Of a DNA stretch of 56,433 nt, positions 48,489-56,433 are shown in pieces. The notes under the pieces are model-generated. The model did no database searches and was not told the DNA's origin. It saw nothing but the letters and a program-made list of their open reading frames with translations. The position numbers and the translations under genes are program-made. This stretch comes from DATGEO01 sp035310015 (GTDB lineage: Bacteria; Chloroflexota; Dormibacteria; Dormibacterales; Dormibacteraceae), in contig DATGEO010000051.1 in assembly GCA_035310015.1 (NCBI GenBank), positions 1-56,433 on the forward strand, in the 5' to 3' direction. Each line of letters starts with the position of its first letter. The first letter of the stretch is position 1.

Positions 48489-49544
48489 CTAACGAACTGG
48501 GTCGAACAGCGCCAGGGGAAGGGGGGATGTGGAAACCTCGGGCAGGGCGGGTTCGGCGCCCCCGGGCGCCTCCGAGACCTGGATGCTCTGGGCCGACGCC
48601 CGGATGCGGGCCGAGACCTGCTTGCCCTCGCCGTAGGCGTTCTGGAGCATCGTCACCGCCCGCTGCAGCTTGTTCTCGAGCACGCCCTCGAGCATGTCGA
48701 GGTGGCGTTCGACGTCGATCAGGGCCGACTGCAGCTTCTCCATGTCGACGGTGCGCGCGAACTGGAGGTGCAGCTGGTAGAGCGTCAAAAGGTAGGGCAG
48801 CGCCATCGCGTAGCCGACGACCATCACGTGGCGCTTGTGGGCGTCGACGATCGCGCCCCGGCAGACGTCGTAGGCCGCGTCGGGGATGACGGCCAGCGCA
48901 AACGGCGACGTGACGTCCGGGTGGATGTACTGGCTGACCTCGCGGACGCGGCGCTCGACCTCGCGCTCGACCTGGCCCGCGAGCTGGGCCCTCCGCGGCG
49001 CGTCGAGCGAGGTGTCGGCGAGCTGCTCCAGGGCGCCGCTCGAGACCCACTTGGAGTCGATGGGCAGCAGCTTGCCGCCAGGCAGCCGCAGCCCGAGCTC
49101 GACCACCTTGCCTCCGACCCAGACGTTGCGCTGCAGCATCTCCGACGGCAGGTGCTTCAGGACCTCTTCGAGGATGTGCTCCCCAGCCGCCCCGCGCGTC
49201 GAGCTGCCGGCGATGACGCTTTCCAGCCGCCTGAGGCTGGAGCGGGCGTCGTCCTCGACCGCCTGCCGCGCGGTCAGCGCCGAGCGCATGCCCTCGACCA
49301 CCGACTGGGTCTGGGCGAGCCGCTCGCGGAGCTCCGAGGCCTGGGCCTCCTGGGTGGCGCCTCCATGGTCCAATCGGCTGGTCAGCTCGACCAGGTCGAG
49401 CTGCAGCCGGCCGCGCAGGTCGGCGACGTCCCTCGCCTGCACGTCGGCGCGGCGGACCAGGCTCCAGACCAGGGCGGCCACGCCGCCGGTCGCGGCCAGG
49501 ACACATACCAAAAGCAGCGCGAACAACAGTTCGAGTGGCGACAT
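48489..49544 (-). CDS. rmuC: DNA recombination protein RmuC
   Basis: A 351-residue protein of the RmuC family, which limits inversions and aberrant recombination and belongs to the PD-(D/E)xK nuclease superfamily. An N-terminal membrane helix (LELLFALLLVCVLAATGGVAALVWSLV) is followed by a coiled coil (about 35-120) and the core: GAAGEHILEEVLKHLPSEMLQRNVWVGGKVVELGLRLPGGKLLPIDSKWVSSGALEQL, which holds the nuclease-like E...(I)DSK motif, then SPFALAVIPDAAYDVCRGAI and VVGYAMALPYLLTLYQLHLQFARTVDMEKL. The ATG at 49544 is chosen because it opens the helix; the longer frame runs through the intergenic motif. Confidence 0.93.
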   Translation of the reverse strand: MSPLELLFALLLVCVLAATGGVAALVWSLVRRADVQARDVADLRGRLQLDLVELTSRLDHGGATQEAQASELRERLAQTQSVVEGMRSALTARQAVEDDARSSLRRLESVIAGSSTRGAAGEHILEEVLKHLPSEMLQRNVWVGGKVVELGLRLPGGKLLPIDSKWVSSGALEQLADTSLDAPRRAQLAGQVEREVERRVREVSQYIHPDVTSPFALAVIPDAAYDVCRGAIVDAHKRHVMVVGYAMALPYLLTLYQLHLQFARTVDMEKLQSALIDVERHLDMLEGVLENKLQRAVTMLQNAYGEGKQVSARIRASAQSIQVSEAPGGAEPALPEVSTSPLPLALFDPVR

Positions 49545-49577
49545 GTTGTGGATTGTAGTCCCAAAGCTGGGTATAGA
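49543..49577. promoter_or_regulatory. rmuC/deaminase intergenic motif shared with the ligase promoter
   Basis: ATGTTGTGGAT (49543-49553) is the exact reverse complement of ATCCACAACAT found upstream of the DNA ligase (28060-28070) and contains a DnaA-like CAATCCACA. TATAGA (49572-49577), 13 bases before the deaminase ATG, may be its -10; the ligase has the same TATAGACA string. The rmuC ATG overlaps the motif. Confidence 0.4.
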
Positions 49578-49590
49578 CAAGCGCGTTAAC

Positions 49591-50064
49591 ATGGCTGAAA
49601 TGGCCGAGGTCGAACCGCTTTCTGAGGCCGAGCAGGCGCCCGACCGGATCCCCCTCGAGGAGGTCTACATGCGCATGGCCGAGGAGCTGGCCAAGCGCTC
49701 GACGTGCGCCCGGCTGCAGGTCGGAAGCGTCATCACGACCCCGGACCTGACCCAGGTTCTGGGCATCGGCTACAACGGCAACGCCCGCGGCCTGCCCAAC
49801 CGGTGCGACTCCACGCAGCCGGGAAGCTGCGGCTGCCTGCATTCGGAGCAAAACTGCTTGATCAAGGCCGGCGCTCAGCTGCCGGGCAAGGTCATGTTCG
49901 TCAGCGCCTCGCCCTGCGTGATGTGCGCCAAGATGATCATCAACTGCAACGTCGCGCGCGTCTACTACCGCGAGGCCTACCGCGACCTCGCGGGCCTCGA
50001 CATCCTGCGCCAGGGCGGCGTCGAGGTGGTCCACTACGACCGCTGGCGCGACCTCTGGCGGTAA
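49591..50064 (+). CDS. dCMP/cytidine deaminase-family protein (ComEB-like)
   Basis: A 157-residue zinc deaminase. Zinc and catalytic residues lie in CGCLHSEQNCLIKAG (His-x-Glu) and SASPCVMCAKMIINC (Pro-Cys-x-x-Cys). EEVYMRMAEELAKRSTCARLQVGSVIT, GYNGNARGLPNRCDS and VYYREAYRD...ILRQGGVEVVHYD are typical of dCMP deaminase/ComEB. dCMP deamination gives dUMP for dTMP synthesis, so this gene fits the DNA-precursor block with nrdJ. Divergent from rmuC over 46 bases. Confidence 0.92.
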   Translation: MAEMAEVEPLSEAEQAPDRIPLEEVYMRMAEELAKRSTCARLQVGSVITTPDLTQVLGIGYNGNARGLPNRCDSTQPGSCGCLHSEQNCLIKAGAQLPGKVMFVSASPCVMCAKMIINCNVARVYYREAYRDLAGLDILRQGGVEVVHYDRWRDLWR

Positions 50065-50077
50065 GGTTCCGGCCGGC

Positions 50078-50779
50078 CTAGCGAACCACCTGCCAGCCGG
50101 ACTCGGTCTCGACGAGCCGGGGTTCGACCACCGGGACGTGCTTCAGCCTCCGGGCCCGCGCGACCAGCCGAGCGGCTGAAGGCTCGTCCGCCACCGACTC
50201 GAGAACGGCGCGCGTCGCGTAGACGAGCGTGAGCGTGCCCTCGTCCAGCGCACGCCGCGGTGCGACCCACAGCCAGTCGGTGACCTCGCCTTCCTGGGGC
50301 TCGACGACCTGCCCGCCGGGCACCCTGGCGAAGAAGAACCGCGTGTCGAAGCGCCGGCTCAACCGCGCCGGCGTGATCCACCGTGTGAACAGCGCGAGCC
50401 GGTCGAAGGCCGGCTCCAGGCCGCGCCGGCGCAGCGCCTCGGTGAACGTGGCGCCGCCCTCGACCGAGGAGCGGACGGCCCGGCAGTCGGCGTCGCGCGC
50501 GATCCGGCCCGACCGGCGGGCCAGCAGGATGCCGACCTCCTCGAACAGCTCGCGCACCGCCGCCGCGCGGATCTCGTCGGGCGACTGGGCGTCCTCCGAG
50601 TGCACGCTGCCGCCCGGGAAGACGTAGGCGCCGGGCGCGAAGTCGGCGCCGCCGGGGCGGCGCATCAGCAGCAGCTCCCACGGGTCGGCTCCGCGCAGCA
50701 GCAGCACCGTGGCCGACGGGCGCGGCGTGACCGGCGGGCCGTCGTTGATGGCGGTGGGCGGCAGGGGAATTCCGACCAT
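50078..50779 (-). CDS. Nudix hydrolase family protein
   Basis: A 233-residue protein. PSATVLLLRGADPWELLLMRRPGGADFAPGAYVFPGGSVH opens a Nudix fold, followed by the metal site RAAAVRELFEEVGILLA (RE-x-x-E-E-x-G). The spacing between the conserved Gly and RE is longer than in the classical Nudix box (GSVHSEDAQSPDEIRAAAVRE), as in NUDT19-like/CoA-diphosphatase-type members. Substrates could be CoA derivatives or nucleotide diphosphates. It is convergent with the deaminase (13 bases) and divergent from the SDR. Start at ATG 50779; another ATG lies at 50794. Confidence 0.87.
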   Translation of the reverse strand: MVGIPLPPTAINDGPPVTPRPSATVLLLRGADPWELLLMRRPGGADFAPGAYVFPGGSVHSEDAQSPDEIRAAAVRELFEEVGILLARRSGRIARDADCRAVRSSVEGGATFTEALRRRGLEPAFDRLALFTRWITPARLSRRFDTRFFFARVPGGQVVEPQEGEVTDWLWVAPRRALDEGTLTLVYATRAVLESVADEPSAARLVARARRLKHVPVVEPRLVETESGWQVVR

Positions 50780-50803
50780 GTCACCAACTAGCATGCGGTC
50801 TGG

Positions 50804-51559
50804 ATGGACCTGGGCATCGAGGGCAAGGTCGCGCTGGTCACGGCCGCGAGCCGCGGCATCGGTCTGGGCGTCGCCCAGGCGCTGGCCGCCGAGGGCGCGA
50901 GGGTGGCGGTCGTCGCCCGCACGGCGGCCGACGTCGAGAAGGCGGCCACGAGCATCCGAGGGTTCGGCTTCGCCGCGGACCTGCTGACGGCTGAGGGCTG
51001 CAGCCGGGCGGTGGAGGCGACGGCCGGCGCCCTCGGTCCGATCGACATCCTCGTCAACAACCTCGGCATGCGCGCCGGGAGCTCGTGGCGGGACACGGGA
51101 CCCGCCGAGTTCGAGACCGCGTTCGCGGGCAACGTCACCGCCGGCGTGCGCATGACCCAGCTGGTGCTGCCGGGCATGATCGCGCGCGGCTGGGGTCGGG
51201 TCGTCGTCATCTCCTCCGTCTGGGGCCGCGAGGCCGGCGGTGCGCCGGCCTACAACGCGGCCAAGGCCGCGGAGATCAGCTTTGCCAAATCGCTGGGTCG
51301 CGAGGTCGCGAGCACGGGCGTGACCGTCAACTCGGTGGCGCCGGGATCGATCCTGTGGGAGGGCGGCGGCTGGCACCGCCGCGTGCAGCAGCAGCCTGAG
51401 GCGATGGCGGATTTCGTGCGCCGGGAGATGCCGCTGGGCCGGTTCGGCTCGGTGCCTGAGGTCGCGAGCGTGGTCGCGTTCCTCTGCTCGCGGCAGGCCA
51501 GCCTGGTGACCGCAAGCTGCATCACCGTGGACGGGGGGCAGTCGCGGTCCAACATCTAG
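50804..51559 (+). CDS. SDR family oxidoreductase (3-oxoacyl-ACP reductase-like)
   Basis: A 251-residue classical short-chain dehydrogenase: cofactor motif VTAASRGIGLGVAQAL (T-x3-G-x-G), ADL, VNNLGM in place of NNAG, catalytic Ser in ISSVWG, and YNAAK (Tyr-x-x-x-Lys). The ART after strand 2 suggests NADPH preference. The C-terminus ends LVTASCITVDGGQSRSNI, as in FabG-like proteins. The NNLG variant and the WEGGGW substrate loop indicate a catabolic or secondary oxidoreductase rather than housekeeping FabG. The next gene starts 12 bases later, so they may be cotranscribed. Confidence 0.87.
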   Translation: MDLGIEGKVALVTAASRGIGLGVAQALAAEGARVAVVARTAADVEKAATSIRGFGFAADLLTAEGCSRAVEATAGALGPIDILVNNLGMRAGSSWRDTGPAEFETAFAGNVTAGVRMTQLVLPGMIARGWGRVVVISSVWGREAGGAPAYNAAKAAEISFAKSLGREVASTGVTVNSVAPGSILWEGGGWHRRVQQQPEAMADFVRREMPLGRFGSVPEVASVVAFLCSRQASLVTASCITVDGGQSRSNI

Positions 51560-51570
51560 TCCCCAGGACC

Positions 51571-52959
51571 GTGGTGGCGGCGGTCTGCTGCTTCGTCATG
51601 CTCGCCGGCTGCACCGGCAGCTCGAGCGCGGCTGCCCACCCCACGCCCTCAGCCACGCCGGCGCCGCGAACACTGACGGGGTCGATCGGCGCGGCCCCGT
51701 TTCAGATCGAGGTGCCCGCACGCTGGAACGGCACGCTTTTCCTCTTCAGCCACGGCTACGTCGCTCCGGGCGCCTCCAACCCGGCCGGCGGCGCTCCCGA
51801 CCCCGCGGTCGGGCGGTGGCTGCTCGACGGCGGCAACGCCATCGCGGGCTCGAGCTACAGCTCGACGGGATGGGCGGTCGAGGACGCGCTGCGCGACCAG
51901 GTGAGGCTCCTCGACTACTTCGCCCATTACGCCGGCAAGCCGAAACGCGTGATCGCGATCGGCGCGTCCCTCGGCGGAATGATCACCGCCGGCCTCGTCC
52001 AGGAGTACCCCGATCGCTTCGCCGGCGCGATTCCCCTGTGCGGCGTGCTCGCGGGCGCCGTGGCCACGTGGAACTCGGCGCTCGACGCCGCGTACGCCTT
52101 CAAGACCCTCTTCGCCCCACAGAGCGCGCTGCAGCTCGTGAACATCAAGGACCCGACCGCGAACCTGCAGCTCGCACGCGACCTTCTCGGGCAGGCCGGC
52201 AGCACGCCCGCCGCGCAGGCGCGGATCGCGCTCATCGCGGCCCTCACCGACCTGCCGGGATGGTTCCTGCCCACGCAGCCAGAGCCTGCGGCCGCCGACT
52301 ACGCGGCGCAGGCGGCCGCGCAGCTGCAGTGGGAGTCACGCGTCGACTTTCCGTTCGCGTTCGCCTACCGCGCCGACGTCGAGAAGCGCGCGGGCGGCAA
52401 CCCGTCGTGGAACGCAGGACTCGACTATGCGCGGCTACTGTCGATGTCCGCCGACCGCGACGAGGTGACCGCGCTCTATCACGCGGCGGGGCTCGACCTC
52501 GATGCCGATCTGCGCCAGCTGCAGGCCGGCGCGACCATCCGGCCCGACCCCGCGGCGGTCGGCTACCTGACGAAGTACATCGACTTCGACGGCGACCTGC
52601 GGGTGCCGGTGCTGACGATGCACACGACCGCCGACGGCCTGGTGGTTCCGCAGAACGAGACGGCATACGCCGGCGCGGTGCGGGCGGCGGGCGAGTCGGA
52701 CAGACTGCGCCAGCTCTTCGTCCACCGCGCGGGCCACTGCGCCTTCACCTCCGCCGAGGTCATCGCGGCGATCGAGGTCATGCTGCGGCGCCTCGACACC
52801 GGGCGCTGGGACGACTACGCGCTTGCCCCCGAGGCCATGAACGCGACAGCGCTGGCCCAGGGTCCGGCGGACAACGCCATCGGCGGCCTCTTCGCCGCGA
52901 GCCCCGCCTTCGCGACGTTCGCGCCCGGGCCCTATCTGCGGCCGGCTACTGTCCGGTGA
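51571..52959 (+). CDS. Secreted alpha/beta-hydrolase lipoprotein
   Basis: A 462-residue protein from a GTG. The signal VVAAVCCFVMLAGCTGSSS carries a lipobox (LAGC), followed by a Pro/Ala/Thr linker. The hydrolase domain has LFLFSHGYVAPG, the nucleophile elbow IGASLGGMITAG (Gly-x-Ser-x-Gly), an acid candidate in MHTTADGLVVPQNE, and the catalytic His in FVHRAGHCAFT. A large insertion between nucleophile and acid (about 170-330) forms a lid-like region. It resembles secreted DUF6351/tannase-like or peptidase S33-like esterases, but substrate is unknown. Its end overlaps the convergent nuoN by 14 bases. Confidence 0.8.
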   Translation: MVAAVCCFVMLAGCTGSSSAAAHPTPSATPAPRTLTGSIGAAPFQIEVPARWNGTLFLFSHGYVAPGASNPAGGAPDPAVGRWLLDGGNAIAGSSYSSTGWAVEDALRDQVRLLDYFAHYAGKPKRVIAIGASLGGMITAGLVQEYPDRFAGAIPLCGVLAGAVATWNSALDAAYAFKTLFAPQSALQLVNIKDPTANLQLARDLLGQAGSTPAAQARIALIAALTDLPGWFLPTQPEPAAADYAAQAAAQLQWESRVDFPFAFAYRADVEKRAGGNPSWNAGLDYARLLSMSADRDEVTALYHAAGLDLDADLRQLQAGATIRPDPAAVGYLTKYIDFDGDLRVPVLTMHTTADGLVVPQNETAYAGAVRAAGESDRLRQLFVHRAGHCAFTSAEVIAAIEVMLRRLDTGRWDDYALAPEAMNATALAQGPADNAIGGLFAASPAFATFAPGPYLRPATVR

Positions 52960-54439
52960 TGGGGGCCGAGCCCAGCTGGCCGAAGAGCAGCGCCCACGTG
53001 GGATAGATGCCGAGGACGAGCGCCGCGACCGCGCTGAGCCCGATCACCAGCCGGCTGCTGAGCGGCGCGGGCAGGATGTCGGAGCGCGCTGAACCCGCCC
53101 ACACCGGGACCAGCACGCGCACGTAGTAGTAGACGGACACCGCGCTCATCAGCACCGCCAGGACCACCAGCCAGGTGTAGCCGGCGTTCACGCCGGCGGT
53201 GAAGAGGAACAGCTTGCCGAAGAAGCCGACAAAAGGCGGGAAGCCCGCCAGCGACAGCATGAAGACCGTCATGCCGAGCGCGAGCGGCCGGCTGCGGCGG
53301 CCGAGGCCGTCGAGGTCGGCGATGCGGTCGTGGTCACCGTCGGGCCCGGCCAGCAGCGAGGCGACCGCGAACGCGCCGAAGTTCATGAACATGTAAGCGA
53401 CCAGGTAGAACAGCACGGCCGCGAGCCCGTTCTTTCCGCCCGCGATCACGCCGATCAGGATGTAGCCCGCCTGGGCCACGCCGGAATACGCGAGCAGCCG
53501 CTTGAGGCTGGTCTGGACGATGGCCAGCAGGTTGCCCACGATCATGCTCGTCGCGGCGACGAAGGCGAGCAGGGCCTGCCACTCGGGACCGAGGTGGGGG
53601 AGCCCGCCGGCGAAGACGCGCACGATCATCGCGATCGCGGCGGCCTTGGTGCCGACCGACATGAAGGCGGTCACCGGGATCGGCGCGCCCTGGTAGACGT
53701 CCGGCGTCCACATGTGGAAAGGCGCCGCCGAGACCTTGAACGCGAAACCGACCCCCATGAGCAGGATGCCGAGGATCAGCAGCGGATTGCCGGAGGCGGA
53801 GGAGTCGATGCGGGTCGCGATCTCGGGGATCAGGGTTGTGCCCGAGGCGCCGTAGACGAGCGCCATGCCGTAGAGCACGAAAGCGCTCGCGAAGCCGCCG
53901 ACCAGCAGGTACTTCGCGGCCGACTCCTGGGAACCGGTGTCGGCGCGGACGAACCCGCAGGCGATGTAGAGCGCGATCGAGAAGAGCTCGAGGCCGAGGA
54001 AGACGGTGACCAGCGAGGTGGCGGCGCCGAGCACCATCATGCCGATGACGGCGGCCGTGATCAGGACGTGGAACTCGCCCTCGCGCAGGCCTCTGCGTAC
54101 GAGGTAGGGATGCGAGATCGCCACCGTGAGGATGCCGAGGGCCGCGAAGAAGATCTCGAAGAACAGGGCGAAGGCGTCGCCGGTCGCGTAGCCGTGATAG
54201 GCGGGGCCGTTCGAGGTGTACAGCCAGCGGTACGCTGCCGTCCCCAGCGAATAGGCGAAGCCCGTGACCACGATCATCGCCACCACGCCGCCGGCGCGGC
54301 GCCGGGGCAGCGCGAGGTCGGCGACGATCGCCAGCAGCATGAAGCCGGCCAGAGCCGCGATGGGGCTGATCTGGCCGAGGTCGGCGAGCGCCTGGCTCCA
54401 GCTGTAGCTCAGGTCGGGCGCGGCGGCGGCAAGCATCAT
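52946..54439 (-). CDS. nuoN: NADH-quinone oxidoreductase subunit N
   Basis: Proton-pumping membrane subunit of respiratory Complex I, 497 residues and about 14 helices. Family motifs are GLELFSIALYIACGFVR, SAAKYLLVGGFASAFVLYGMALVYG (key Lys), GFAFKVSAAPFHMWTPDVYQGAPIPVTAFMSVGTKAAAIA, and SLKRLLAYSGVAQAGYILIG. Its start overlaps nuoM by four bases (ATGA), and it is the last gene of the nuo operon, as in most bacteria. Confidence 0.96.
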   Translation of the reverse strand: MMLAAAAPDLSYSWSQALADLGQISPIAALAGFMLLAIVADLALPRRRAGGVVAMIVVTGFAYSLGTAAYRWLYTSNGPAYHGYATGDAFALFFEIFFAALGILTVAISHPYLVRRGLREGEFHVLITAAVIGMMVLGAATSLVTVFLGLELFSIALYIACGFVRADTGSQESAAKYLLVGGFASAFVLYGMALVYGASGTTLIPEIATRIDSSASGNPLLILGILLMGVGFAFKVSAAPFHMWTPDVYQGAPIPVTAFMSVGTKAAAIAMIVRVFAGGLPHLGPEWQALLAFVAATSMIVGNLLAIVQTSLKRLLAYSGVAQAGYILIGVIAGGKNGLAAVLFYLVAYMFMNFGAFAVASLLAGPDGDHDRIADLDGLGRRSRPLALGMTVFMLSLAGFPPFVGFFGKLFLFTAGVNAGYTWLVVLAVLMSAVSVYYYVRVLVPVWAGSARSDILPAPLSSRLVIGLSAVAALVLGIYPTWALLFGQLGSAPITGQ

Positions 54440-55878
54440 CTGGCGAGCCCCGTCTGGGCGACCGACGTCATCAGCGTGGTCAGCAGCCCGGGCGCGAGCC
54501 CCAGCGCAAACATCAGCACGACCAGCGGCGCGATCAGCGTCAGCTGGCCCGCGTGGATGTCGTCCACGCGTTGGGGATAGGGCTCGGGCCCGAACATCGC
54601 GCCCTGGTAGAACCTGAGCATGTAGACCGGCGCCAGGATCAGGCCGATCGCGCCGAGGTACGCGAGCGCGGGCGCGCGCTCCCAGGCGCCGAGCAGGGTC
54701 ATGAACTCACCGACGAAGCTGTTGAGGCCCGGTAGTCCCAGCGCGGCCAGGGTCACGAGCAGGAACACTCCGGCCATGATCGGCATGCGCGGCGCGAGGC
54801 CCGCGATCGCCCCGCGGTCGCGCGACCCGGTGCGGTCGTAGATCCACGCGACGATCAGGAAGAGCGCGGGGACGATGATGCCGTGGTTGACCATCTGCAG
54901 GATCGCGCCCTGCTGGCCCTGCACGTTGAGCGCGAAGATGCCGAGGATGATGAAGCCCATGTGGCTCAGGCTGGAGTAGGCGACCAGCAGCTTCATGTCG
55001 CGCTGGGCGATGGCCATCAGCGCGCCCCAGATGATGCCGCCCACCGCGAGCACCGGGATCACCCACCGCCAGTCCCACAACCACGAGGGGTCGGGGAAGA
55101 GGGGGATCGCGATGCGCAGGAAGCCGTAGGCGCCGGTCTTGCCCATCATGCCGGCGAACGTGACCAGCATCGGCGCCGGCGCGGCGGCGTAGGCGTCGGG
55201 CAGCCAGGCGTGCAGGGGGAAGAGCGGGGTCTTGATGCCGAAGGCGAGGGCGAAGACGAAGAAGAGGCCGAACTGGATCTGCGAGCTCGGCGCGATGGTC
55301 GCCAGCTTCGTGAGGTCGAACGTCTGCTGGCCGGTGAAGACGTACTCGCCGATGACCCCGACCAGCATGAGGAGCGAGCCGACGAGCGTGAACAGCACGA
55401 ACTTCAGCGCCGCCCGCCCCGGCCGGTCGCCCTCCCCGAACAGCCAGAGGAGGAAGTAGGCGGGGATGAGCATCGCCTCCCAGAACACGTAGAAGAGGAC
55501 GAGGTCGGTGGCCATCAGCACGCCGGCCATGGCGGCCGACATCACGAGCAGCAGGGCCATGAAGCGGCTTGCGCCTCGCATGGTTACGGGTGTGGCGAGG
55601 ATCGCGACGACGGTCAGGAAGGCGTTCAGCAGGATCAGCCACAGGCTCACTCCGTCCACGCCGAGCCGGTAGAAGATGTGCAGCTGCGGGATCCAGGCCT
55701 GCGTCTCGGTGAACTGGTATCGGTGGTAGTCCGGCGCGAAGTTGAACGCGACATACGCCCCGACCAGCAGTGCGAAGAGGGCGACGAGAAAGCCCATGTA
55801 CTTCGCAAGGTGCGGCGGCAGCGCCGGGATAAAAAGGGCGCCGACGAGCGGCAGCAGCCAGATGACGGTCAGCGTCAC
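54436..55878 (-). CDS. nuoM: NADH-quinone oxidoreductase subunit M
   Basis: Antiporter-like Complex I subunit, 480 residues. GVDGVSLWLILLNAFLTVVAIL, FYVFWEAMLIPAYFLLWLFGEGDRPGRAALKFVLFTLVGSLLMLVGVI (conserved Glu and Lys), FGIKTPLFPLHAWLPDAYAAAPAPMLVTFAGMMGKTGAYGFLRI, and LVAYSSLSHMGFIILGIF are all diagnostic. It overlaps nuoL and nuoN by four bases each, so the three are co-translated. Confidence 0.97.
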   Translation of the reverse strand: MTLTVIWLLPLVGALFIPALPPHLAKYMGFLVALFALLVGAYVAFNFAPDYHRYQFTETQAWIPQLHIFYRLGVDGVSLWLILLNAFLTVVAILATPVTMRGASRFMALLLVMSAAMAGVLMATDLVLFYVFWEAMLIPAYFLLWLFGEGDRPGRAALKFVLFTLVGSLLMLVGVIGEYVFTGQQTFDLTKLATIAPSSQIQFGLFFVFALAFGIKTPLFPLHAWLPDAYAAAPAPMLVTFAGMMGKTGAYGFLRIAIPLFPDPSWLWDWRWVIPVLAVGGIIWGALMAIAQRDMKLLVAYSSLSHMGFIILGIFALNVQGQQGAILQMVNHGIIVPALFLIVAWIYDRTGSRDRGAIAGLAPRMPIMAGVFLLVTLAALGLPGLNSFVGEFMTLLGAWERAPALAYLGAIGLILAPVYMLRFYQGAMFGPEPYPQRVDDIHAGQLTLIAPLVVLMFALGLAPGLLTTLMTSVAQTGLAR

Positions 55879-56433
55879 GTGGCAAACCTCGCGACCAGCA
55901 GCACGGCGACGATGACCGCGCCGGCCACGAACACCAGCGCGTAGTTGCGGAAGTAGCCGGTCTGCAGCAGGCTCGCGTAGCCCGCGAACCAGCTCGTGCG
56001 CGCGCCGGTGCGGTCGAGCGAGCCGCCGATGACCAGCTCTTCGACGTCGCGGTAGCCGCGGCCGGCGGCGAGGTCCATCGGCCGGACGAAGGCGGCGTCG
56101 TAGGCCTCATCGAAGTAGTACTTGTGCTCCAGGATGCGCTGCGCCCATGGAAACCGGGCGCTCCAGGGCCGCATCCGCAGGGCGCCGGCGAAGAGCCCGG
56201 CGGCGAGCAGCATCGTGACCAGGCCGAGCACCACGGCGACGCCGGTGTCCTCCCAACCCGTCCCGCCGGTGACCCTGTCCAGGTAGCCCGACACCAGCGA
56301 GGGGCCGATGCCGAGGGCGCGGGTCTGGATGAATCCGCCGGCGACTGCGAGCACCGCAAGGATCGCGACCGGGACGAGCATGACCGGCGGCGCCTCGTGC
56401 GGGTGCGCGACCGGCCGGTCCGGCGAGGGTTTG
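55875..56433 (-). CDS. nuoL: NADH-quinone oxidoreductase subunit L, C-terminal part (partial)
   Basis: The frame is open to the window edge. The visible ~185 residues begin with PDRPVAHPHEAPPVMLVPVAILAVLAVAGGFIQ, typical of the NuoL C-terminal third (PHE-x-P-x-x-M-x-x-P). ILEHKYYFDEAYDAAFVRPM follows, the conserved segment (K-Y-Y-x-D-E-x-Y) before the long lateral helix, and the protein ends with a final hydrophobic helix. The rest of nuoL lies beyond the window. Confidence 0.95.
   Translation of the reverse strand, partial: KPSPDRPVAHPHEAPPVMLVPVAILAVLAVAGGFIQTRALGIGPSLVSGYLDRVTGGTGWEDTGVAVVLGLVTMLLAAGLFAGALRMRPWSARFPWAQRILEHKYYFDEAYDAAFVRPMDLAAGRGYRDVEELVIGGSLDRTGARTSWFAGYASLLQTGYFRNYALVFVAGAVIVAVLLVARFAT

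Overview
This 56.4-kb window is gene-dense, high-GC bacterial chromosome. It carries no rRNA, no CRISPR array, no recognisable prophage and no transposase. Several traits suggest a soil bacterium of the Dormibacterota/Chloroflexota/Actinobacteria sphere: a B12-dependent class II ribonucleotide reductase, an F420-type LLM oxidoreductase, a Complex I nuoL-nuoM-nuoN tail, a LigC-like ATP-dependent DNA ligase, a Nur-like nickel box, many GTG/TTG starts and many 1-4 nt gene overlaps. This placement is inference; no phylogenetic marker was tested.

Layout. 1-3.5 kb: end of a cation transporter, a retron-type reverse transcriptase with a structured upstream stretch, tRNA-Phe, a secreted lipoprotein and a membrane protein. 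3.5-10.4 kb: LLM oxidoreductase, malate synthase, two paralogous small proteins of unknown family, DedA, and a lipoate operon (2-oxoacid dehydrogenase E2, lipA, lipB). 10.4-12.7 kb: receiver-only response regulator, a 52-aa membrane protein, and a small accessory patch of more mixed base composition (DUF6941-like gene, a palindromic promoter/operator, a frameshifted toxin-like gene and an RHH antitoxin-like gene) ending at tRNA-Cys. 12.7-22 kb: flavin reductase, metallopeptidase, hydroxyacyl-CoA dehydrogenase, an odd tRNA(UAA), OmpR-type regulator, murI, polyprenyl synthase, a SUMT-HemD fusion, cyclophilin, tatA-tatC-rph-rdgB and tRNA-Pro. 22-29.8 kb: a seven-Asp-box propeller protein bracketed by 42-bp hairpin repeats, small proteins, a serine hydrolase, an nfeD-flotillin pair and a DNA ligase.

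29.8-39.8 kb: a nickel/cobalt permease behind a Nur-like palindrome, then a nearly complete non-phosphorylative L-fucose catabolic locus. It contains mutarotase, dehydrogenase, lactonase, dehydratase, 2-keto-3-deoxy-fuconate dehydrogenase, a FadR-type regulator and a three-gene sugar ABC importer; only the last cleavage enzyme is not seen. 39.8-40.6 kb holds two gene remnants fused by deletion. 40.6-43.9 kb encodes a 1089-aa ATPase-TPR-cyclase signalling protein.

44-50.8 kb is a DNA-precursor and genome-maintenance block: class II ribonucleotide reductase interrupted by a 433-aa intein, RmuC, a dCMP-deaminase-like enzyme and a Nudix hydrolase. DnaA-box-like motifs recur upstream of nrdJ, in the rmuC/deaminase intergenic region and upstream of the DNA ligase, which suggests shared control of DNA metabolism genes. 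The window ends with an SDR, a secreted alpha/beta hydrolase, and nuoN-nuoM-nuoL on the minus strand (nuoL runs off the edge).
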